Shown here: piece by piece, positions 63,010-64,000 of the stretch
Layout of the letters: each line of letters starts with the position of its first letter
Numbering within the stretch: the first letter of the stretch is position 1
Source: Halomonas sp.
GTDB taxonomy: Bacteria; Pseudomonadota; Gammaproteobacteria; Pseudomonadales; Halomonadaceae
Direction of reading: 5' to 3'
Assembly (NCBI RefSeq): GCF_017983445.1
Contig: NZ_JAGOBJ010000006.1
Location: 181,585-245,584 of the forward strand
Length of the DNA stretch: 64,000 nt
The notes under the pieces: model-generated
The model's database searches: none
The model's input: the letters and a program-made list of their open reading frames with translations, nothing else
Told to the model about the DNA's origin: nothing
Program-made: the position numbers and the translations under genes

Positions 63010-63666
63010 GTGAGTCTGGCTATTTTCGACTTGGATAATACGTTGATATCCATCGACAGCGATCATGCCTGGGGTGAGTTCTTGCTTGAGCAAGGCGCGG
63101 TGGATCCGGTTGCCTATCGTGAAGCCAATGAACGGTTTATGGCCGACTATAATGCTGGCACGCTGGATATGGCGGCGTTTCTGGAAATGGCGCTGAAGCC
63201 TCTGGCCGATAATACTCCTGAGCAGCTAACCGCCTGGCACCAGCAGTTCATGATCAGTAAAATCGAGCCGCATATTTTGCCCAAAGCCGAGGAGCTGCTG
63301 GCTCGCCACCGTACCAAGGGCGATACGCTTTTGATCATTACCGCGACCAACCGCTTTATTACCGCACCGATTGCCGAGCGTCTAGGCGTCGATTATTTGA
63401 TAGCGGTCAATCCAGAAGTGGAAAACGGCCGTTATACCGGTCGCGTCTCCGGCGTTCCTAGCTACCGGGAAGGCAAGATTACCCGGCTGCATGAGTGGTT
63501 AGTAGACAAGGACTTCACGCTCGACGGCGCGTGGTTCTATAGCGACTCGCACAATGATCTTCCCCTGCTTGAAGAAGTTGATCATCCTGTAGCCGTTGAC
63601 CCGGATGCTACCCTTCGCCGCGTTGCTGAAGAGCGTCAATGGCGGGTTATGAGCCTGCGGGATTAG
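63010..63666 (+). CDS. HAD-family hydrolase, subfamily IB (PSPase-like)
   Basis: A 218-residue phosphatase-like protein. Motif I is IFDLDNTLI (the aspartate nucleophile), motif II a threonine in LLIITATN, motif III and IV around YSDSHNDLPLLEEVDHPVAVDPD. The cap domain and length match the HAD-IB group, which includes phosphoserine phosphatase; the substrate is unknown. GTG start with AAGGGGAG upstream. Plus strand, divergent from rppH; the 220-base gap between them holds promoters for both but none that I can place confidently. Confidence 0.9.
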   Translation: MSLAIFDLDNTLISIDSDHAWGEFLLEQGAVDPVAYREANERFMADYNAGTLDMAAFLEMALKPLADNTPEQLTAWHQQFMISKIEPHILPKAEELLARHRTKGDTLLIITATNRFITAPIAERLGVDYLIAVNPEVENGRYTGRVSGVPSYREGKITRLHEWLVDKDFTLDGAWFYSDSHNDLPLLEEVDHPVAVDPDATLRRVAEERQWRVMSLRD

Positions 63667-63694
63667 TGCTTTAATACTGATGCTTTAATACTGA
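63667..63694. repeat. Short direct repeat after the HAD gene
   Basis: TGCTTTAATACTGA occurs twice in immediate succession (about 63667-63680 and 63681-63694) directly after the HAD-gene stop codon. No terminator hairpin is evident. Confidence 0.6.
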
Positions 63695-63737
63695 GCACTC
63701 ACTGCCCCAGCCGTTAATTAAGTGAATAGATCTGAAC

Positions 63738-64000
63738 ATGGCGTTCGACCCACCTACCATACTGACCTTGACCATTGCGATCGCCGCTGCGGCGGCGGTG
63801 TATCTACTCATGGAGTGGCGCAGCGCTCGCGATGGCTCACTTCTCAGCTGGTCGGCGGGCTTTGCAATGATCACCCTTGGCTCGAGCCTTTCTTTACTGC
63901 GTGCTAACGGTTATTTTCTGGTCGGCATCTGGGTTGCCAACGGCTTACTGATACTTGCCCATTGGCTGTTTTTATTAGGCGTCATACGTTTTGTGGGTGG
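63738..64000 (+). CDS. N-terminal membrane part of a protein running off the window
   Basis: An open frame from ATG 63738 continues to the window edge without a stop. It codes for at least three hydrophobic segments (ILTLTIAIAAAAAVYLLM, FAMITLGSSLSLLRA, VANGLLILAHWLFLLGVI) separated by short loops. The pattern fits the six-helix sensor region often found ahead of GGDEF or similar output domains, but no such domain is visible yet. Confidence 0.55.
   Translation, partial: MAFDPPTILTLTIAIAAAAAVYLLMEWRSARDGSLLSWSAGFAMITLGSSLSLLRANGYFLVGIWVANGLLILAHWLFLLGVIRFVG

Noticed and set aside
63147-63874. Minus-strand small ORFs across the HAD gene and its 3' side
   Set aside because: Shadows of the HAD gene and of the next plus-strand membrane protein. 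No ribosome site or recognisable domain.
1-64000. tRNA or rRNA genes
   Set aside because: I looked for tRNA cloverleaf landmarks and rRNA-like stretches and found none that hold up; without a covariance search, weak cases could be missed.

Overview
The window looks like the chromosome of a moderately GC-rich gammaproteobacterium, most likely a member of the Halomonadaceae. This is inference from protein character, from the paired OmpC-type porins, and from the block thyA-folA / lgt / TauE-type permease / ptsP / rppH / HAD hydrolase, which resembles the order in pseudomonads and relatives. Almost everything to the left of 51.7 kb is on the minus strand and concerns cell-surface polysaccharide.

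Layout, read in the direction of transcription (right to left). 63.7-51.9 kb is a housekeeping block: a HAD phosphatase, rppH, ptsP, an NRDE protein, a membrane-anchored receiver protein, a TauE-type permease, lgt, thyA, folA and a ProQ/FinO protein. A ten-unit tandem array of REP-type repeats separates thyA and lgt. 51.7-49.3 kb holds two tandem porins. 49.0-41.0 kb is a Wzx/Wzy-type set: flippase, WecG-type and DXD-type glycosyltransferases, polymerase-like protein, WcaJ-type initiating transferase, galE and a second ligase/polymerase, closed by a terminator. 40.8-34.0 kb is an ABC-type capsule export operon: lipoprotein, Wza/BexD-like OPX protein, KpsM-like, KpsE-like, an MBL/beta-CASP hydrolase, KpsT-like. 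It is preceded by a perfect 12-base ops element (GGCGGTAGCGTG), the recruitment site of the antiterminator RfaH. 34.0-29.0 kb has the four dTDP-L-rhamnose genes rfbB, rfbD, rfbA, rfbC, with a frameshifted phosphoribosyltransferase among them. 29.0-1.6 kb has two coiled-coil proteins and very large multidomain glycosyltransferases, plus an ATP-grasp protein, an acyl-transfer-like fusion, a polysaccharide-lyase-like protein and ugd. pgm closes the window. Segments at about 13.7-15.8, 20.1-26.6 and 45-49 kb are visibly AT-rich, as expected of exchanged serotype genes; a dead IS3-family element sits at one such border.

Working model: Pgm, GalE and Ugd supply UDP-sugars and RfbABCD supply dTDP-rhamnose; the large glycosyltransferases build a glycan exported by the KpsMT/KpsE/OPX machine, under ops/RfaH control; the Wzx/Wzy set makes a second polymer.

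The most unusual feature is a pair of interlinked repeat families. One is a GTAG-headed REP element (GTAGCGCGTGGTAA ... GCACCCGCG) in single copies, inverted pairs and arrays. The other is a heptanucleotide minisatellite (CACTCAC). They often lie together with a fixed polarity. They have also entered coding sequence in frame: about 150 residues of one glycosyltransferase and parts of RfbA, RfbB and RfbD are translated repeat. I regard this as the part of the window most worth following up.
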